Origin: Halicephalobus mephisto
Taxonomy: Eukaryota; Nematoda; Chromadorea; Rhabditida; Panagrolaimidae
Reading direction: 5' to 3'
Assembly (NCBI GenBank): GCA_009193035.1
Contig: SWDT01000095.1
Location: 186,001 to 250,000 of the forward strand
Length of the DNA stretch: 64,000 bases
The notes below the pieces were generated by a model that saw nothing but the letters and a program-made list of their open reading frames with translations, had not been told where the DNA came from and made no database searches. This document shows, piece by piece, positions 60,001 to 64,000 of the stretch (positions are counted from its first letter, which is position 1; every line of letters starts with the position of its first letter). Position numbers and translations under genes: made by a program.

Positions 60001-62521
60001 TTTTTACACGAAATTTCGGTGAAATTTTAAAAAATTTTAAAAATTTTTGAATAAAAATATTGAAAAAAGTAACCGAACTTGTAGATTCGGAATCTTCGGA
60101 TTCTGGAGGTCAGCTTTTGGTTTTTGTTTTAAATTTCAAAAGTATCTATAATACGGTAGTTGGATTTGTAAATTCTGAATTCTCGGATTCTGAAGCTTAA
60201 TCCTTAATTCTGATTTTAAAATTTAACCGAAAAAATATTAGAACAATCTAATCAAATTTGTAGATTCTGATTCTTTGGATTCTAAAGATCAACTTTGGAT
60301 TTCTTTGATTTTAAATTTTAAAAAAGTACTTACAATATGATAATAGACCTAGTAGATTCTGAATCTTCGGATTCTAAACATTACTTTTCAATTCTGGCTT
60401 CCAATTTGGAATCTACAGATGCGATTAAACTATTCTATGTACTTTTGCTAAACTCCGACATCCGAATTTTGCACCAAAAATATGCAAAGTTATGCAGAAT
60501 TGCTCTTGATTAAAAATTTAAAAAATTTACATCATCGATGATGTTCGTTTTGCAATATTCCGACTTATATTGCTATTCCTCTACTGCTACAATTACTGTA
60601 AATTAACATCGGAATCCACTTACACTCGACACCATGATGTCCGTCATCGTCGGGTTGTAGTCTTCTTGTTTCTTCACCTGAAGGAACTTGACCAAAGGTC
60701 CGATGGAACTTCCTTGCAAAAACACAGTAAAGACTATAACAACTACCGTAGTCGTCGTGAACATGTCCTTTGCTGGAATGACGTCATCTTCGAGGGTCAT
60801 TGCGAGACCGTAGCAAATGGCTCCACGAAGACCCCCATAGGCCATGATGAACTGATCGACTAGTCCAATTTTCTCCAGTCTTTTTTGATTGCAAATGTAA
60901 CTAAATAAATAAATCCCAAGAAATCTGTAAACAAAACAGGAAATCAAAGTAATGGCAATGAACCAGATGTCCCAAGTGTGGTTTCTGGAGAACGTCGACA
61001 AACCAAGGAAAATGAAAATCATGGCTTCTGAACTAAAAAGTAAAAATTTTGAAATTAACTGTTATTGTTTAAATATCTCACTGATTAGCTATAGTTTTCA
61101 AAAAGTACTTCACAGTGGTGAACGAATCTGAATTCAAGTTGTGCCGGACATAAGGTTTCATAAAAAGACCGCAAATAACGATTCTGAAAAATTCGAATAA
61201 AAATTAAACTTTGAAATTAACTATTGACAAGTATGAACAAAACTTACGCCAAAATTCCGGAATAATGAGCGAGTTCACTCAGTAAGTAAGCGATGTAAGG
61301 GAACAGAAGACAGATGAGGGGCTGAGTGTAGTCTAGGTTCCTCGTTACTCTGAAAAAACAAATTCAATTTTAAATTCGATTTTTAAATGACTTTAATAAT
61401 GTCAATTTTACAATCGGAGATTTTAAACAAAACTGAGATCTCTGGAATATGGATGTGGTTACGGTAACTAAGGAAAATTTAAAATTAAGTTTAATTGAAA
61501 ATAAATTAGAATTTAAAAACTGTAATTTTTTAAACAAAATTATTTTTTACCAATAATAAAATCAAAAATAAAATTCGATTTTTGAATAGACACTACAGTA
61601 ATACTGTTGAATTAAATTAAAACTAATTTTATAAAATAATTTAAAAACGATCTTTGAAATTTCGAAATGAAAATTATTTTTTAAAATAATTTAGAATTAT
61701 TTTACATTATTGTGGAAATTCGCAAATAAAATTAAAAATGAATATTTTGTCACCTCGTGATTACACCGGTGAAAGCGGCTCCGAGGATCCCGATAAGTAC
61801 AGCTCCCAGGATGACCAAGAAGAACGCTCCTGAAGCCCTCAGGAAATCTTTGCTCTCCAAGTGATCTCCTCCAATACTCGCCATGTCGGACAATGCTCGA
61901 TATAACACGATCGTCACAGCGTCGTTTAGGAGGGATTCACCAAAGACAATAATGTACAAAAGCTAAAAGCGAAATTGTAACTATGGTATTTTCAAAGACC
62001 TTTCCTCATTGACTTTTACTTCTGTAAACACACTTAGAACCGCCACAGGATCCACTGCGCTGATTAAAGTAGAAAATAACATCAGATCAATCAAGGAAAT
62101 CTCCATGGAATAAAAACCACGGAAAATCCACAACGTCGACCCGATGGTCAAGATGTTCCACAAGGTCCCTGCCACCGCGAAAGTCAGAATCGTACCTATA
62201 TTCCGGAAGAAGAGTCTGTTCGGCAGAAAGTAACCAGCCTCCAGGGCAATTGGCGGAAGTAGATACAGGAAAAACAAATCTGGATCGAGATAAACATCGT
62301 GAGTGAGGAACCAGTCGAGTACAGTACCCACACAGAACCCTGCTATGATCAACATCGACGAATCCGGCATCCGAAGACCCTTGGAATTGGAATGGAAAAC
62401 TGAATGTTCTACAGTAACGCAATGTTTAGAAAAACCTACTTAATTTAACGATCAAAATGAAAACCATCCAGAGACAGATGAACAGAGGAGTCCGGACATC
62501 GTGCCATTCTAGATTCAGCAT
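57071..62521 (-). CDS. Na+/H+ exchanger, NHE/NHX family
   Basis: Eight exons from the ATG at 62521 encode about 510 aa of a plasma-membrane-type Na+/H+ exchanger, which moves H+ out in return for Na+. Landmarks in order: LEWHDVRTPLFICLWMV (TM1), DVYLDPDLFFLYLLPPIALE, SAVDPVAVLSVFTEV, FGESLLNDAVTIVLYRA with the catalytic ND pair, MIFIFLGLS, HTWDIWFIAITLISCFVYR, and YGGLRGAICYGLAM with the conserved Arg. After a 2.8-kb intron (57859-60626), two small exons encode GIEAIAGIHGQYFWRRMSRFDREFVQ, matching the start of the NHE regulatory tail. The tail then stops after about 60 aa, much shorter than in NHE1. The start exon lacks a signal-anchor before TM1, so an upstream exon may have been missed. The junction of exons 2 and 3 needs a GA-AG intron (61963-62004). 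Confidence 0.9.
57295..57500. repeat. ~29-bp AT-rich tandem array in an exchanger intron
   Basis: About seven copies of TTTTTATAAATTTTTTAAAA followed by TTATATTTT, directly upstream (gene sense) of the last exon. Confidence 0.65.
58560..59275. repeat. AT-rich arrays in the long exchanger intron
   Basis: 58560-58690 repeats TTTAATTTCGAAAAAATTTT units. 59035-59275 repeats TATTTTTTATTTTTATAAAA with TTAGG/TTAGA ends, about ten copies of ~26 bp. Confidence 0.6.
59855..59945. repeat. ATATAATTAA tandem repeat
   Basis: Repeated TATAATTAAA (10-11 bp) units. Confidence 0.6.
60060..60425. repeat. GATTCTGAATCTTCGGATTC repeat family
   Basis: Four diverged ~95-bp units, each with a GTAGATTCTGAATCTTCGGA-type core and a TTTTAAATTTYAAAA piece. 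Related to the array at 33340-33730. Confidence 0.55.
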
Positions 62522-63237
62522 TTTAAAATAACACTTTTTTCAGTTCCTGATAATTGAATAAGCGAAACAAACATAGGACATGGAATAAATCGAAATAATT
62601 GATTTCCGAATTTAAGTCATCAATCATTTTCGTGTTTGTCGATCAGAAATTGACATCTTTTCATAAAGAATAGTGCGGGGGATATACCTGTCGACCGTGT
62701 GGGAAGAATGATAAATTTTTACTTTTTGAATTATGATAATTACAATTCTGTGGAAAATTCCGAAATCTGAAAACTTGAATTTCTGGGAATTCTCAGAGAT
62801 CACTGGGAAATTCCGAATTCTTAGATATTCTGTAAATTTCTAAAACTGTTCGGAATTTCATGAAAATATGTGAGAAGTTTCAGAATCCGAAGGTTCTAAA
62901 AACTCCCAAAAAGTACTACCGAGACGATTTCGTTACTTATTTCCACTTTACATAACATTATTATTTTTTAGCGAAATTTAACCAACTTTTATTATTATTG
63001 CTGTTTAACTTTTAATTTTTCGATTCCAACTTTAAAAGTAAAAATCCCTAAGCAGTTTCTCTTATCAGTCCACGTTGGAGAAAGATAATAAGTGATGAAA
63101 TTTTTCAAAGACATTTTTCCAAAGAAATTCTTGATCAAAGTGTAAAGATAAATTGATTCTGATTTTTTAAATATAATCTATCAATATTATGTACAAATGG
63201 ATAATTTTATCGACATTAAAATTACAAATAACTTTTT
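62522..63237. other. Intergenic upstream of the exchanger
   Basis: The promoter region of the exchanger and the 3' flank of the next gene. I see no coding exon. A GATCAGAAATTGACATC patch near 62640 is unremarkable. Confidence 0.45.
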
Positions 63238-64000
63238 TCAAACTGTTACCCTTCTTGTTTTCCTCGCATTACATCCATCTGCGTCGGAAGACTGAATCTT
63301 GGTTTCTGACTTAGTTGAAAAATAACAAACAATGACGTAAAGGGTATAGACGAAAGTTATTATCGTGGTAAATCCACCTGCATAGACCAAGTTCAAATTA
63401 TTTTCTTTTATTTTGTATGAATACAAATAGATCCACATAGTGTAAATAGTTCCTCCAAGAGTCATTAATACAGATATAACTAACATTAAAATGCTATTTG
63501 GATAGTTGGTAACATATTTTTTTTCTACAATGAAGATAAGATTGTTTGTTATACTATCGTCTTTTTGTCTAGTTGTGTATTTTACAGCTAAAAAAAATGA
63601 AAAAATAACGTCGATGAAAACAATGTGTTCACCGACATTTATAATTTGATCGTCGGGATTTTCATCAAAATTTTGAGCGTCGACAAATAAAACGGTCAAA
63701 TATGAGCCGATAATCCATAGTACATAGATTACGATTCTGTAGATGCTATATAATGGTACAGTTTTGTCCTTAAAACCATTGGCTTGATCCAGACAATTCG
63801 CTTCAGATGAACTATTTCCGACGTTACTGATTCGATTGAATTCGAATAAACAAAGAAAGAATATACTTTTGATTATGCACAACAAAAGGCCACTTTCAAA
63901 TCTCCACATATTCCCCAATATTTCTTTATTATGGGTTCCTTCTAATTTGTCGAAGTTGAAATAACATCCAGCTGCGTAGATCAAAGACAAGCAAACGAAA
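63238..64000 (-). CDS. Multi-pass membrane protein, partial (3' part)
   Basis: An open frame of more than 250 codons runs off the right edge of the window; the 5' part is outside. About five TM segments are visible: ESGLLLCIIKSIFFLCLFEF, IVIYVLWIIGSYLTVLFV, HIVFIDVIFSFFLAVKY, SILMLVISVLMTLGGTIY and GGFTTIITFVYTLYVIVCYF. The short polar C-terminus ends in NARKTRRVTV. I do not recognise the family; it looks like one of the many nematode-specific tetra- or penta-spanning proteins. The apparent start at 63990 is a TTG, so the frame should continue upstream. No intron is needed within the visible part. Confidence 0.65.
   Translation of the reverse strand, partial: FVCLSLIYAAGCYFNFDKLEGTHNKEILGNMWRFESGLLLCIIKSIFFLCLFEFNRISNVGNSSSEANCLDQANGFKDKTVPLYSIYRIVIYVLWIIGSYLTVLFVDAQNFDENPDDQIINVGEHIVFIDVIFSFFLAVKYTTRQKDDSITNNLIFIVEKKYVTNYPNSILMLVISVLMTLGGTIYTMWIYLYSYKIKENNLNLVYAGGFTTIITFVYTLYVIVCYFSTKSETKIQSSDADGCNARKTRRVTV

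Overview
This is eukaryotic nuclear DNA from a nematode, most likely Caenorhabditis or a close relative. The evidence is the very AT-rich sequence, many 42-50 bp introns with TTTTCAG acceptors, the recurring TACTGTAG and GTGTCGAGACC-type interspersed motifs typical of Caenorhabditis non-coding DNA, and gene models whose closest recognisable relatives are worm or animal proteins. I saw no prokaryotic operon, CRISPR array, tRNA or rRNA.

Layout. 1-2.2 kb is non-coding. 2.2-2.65 kb (+) holds a LYSMD1/2-type LysM protein. 3.6-9.1 kb (-) holds a complete 11-exon RYK/LIN-18 Wnt receptor: signal peptide, WIF domain, TM, pseudokinase. 9.1-19.7 kb is a 10.7-kb repeat-filled gap with no convincing gene. 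19.8-23.0 kb (-) is a DENN-domain Rab GEF. 23-27 kb is non-coding with a candidate solo LTR. 27.0-29.0 kb (-) is a secreted GH29 alpha-L-fucosidase. 29-36.9 kb is non-coding with MITE-like elements. 36.9-39.3 kb (+) is a secreted matrix metalloproteinase with a hemopexin domain. 39.6-41.9 kb (+) is a secreted Cys-rich EB/lustrin-type protein. 42.0-42.6 kb (-) is TIM29 and 42.7-43.6 kb (-) is MPDU1, spaced like a worm operon. 45.5-49.6 kb (+) is a globin with a 3.57-kb intron. 49.6-57.1 kb is non-coding, with a near-identical 281-bp inverted repeat enclosing 3.5 kb. 57.1-62.5 kb (-) is an NHE-type Na+/H+ exchanger. 63.2-64 kb (-) is the 3' part of an unrecognised multi-pass membrane protein.

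The genes do not form one pathway. Several act at the cell surface or outside the cell (LIN-18, MMP, Cys-rich protein, fucosidase, Na+/H+ exchanger). MPDU1 and TIM29 are housekeeping functions and may be co-transcribed. The most unusual observations are the long inverted repeat, an apparent GA-AG intron in the exchanger, an MMP without a recognisable cysteine switch, a candidate solo LTR containing a 3 x 40-bp higher-order minisatellite, and several short TIR elements. I found no convincing new multi-gene system. All gene models were built by eye from reading frames and splice signals; exon edges should be good to a few bases.
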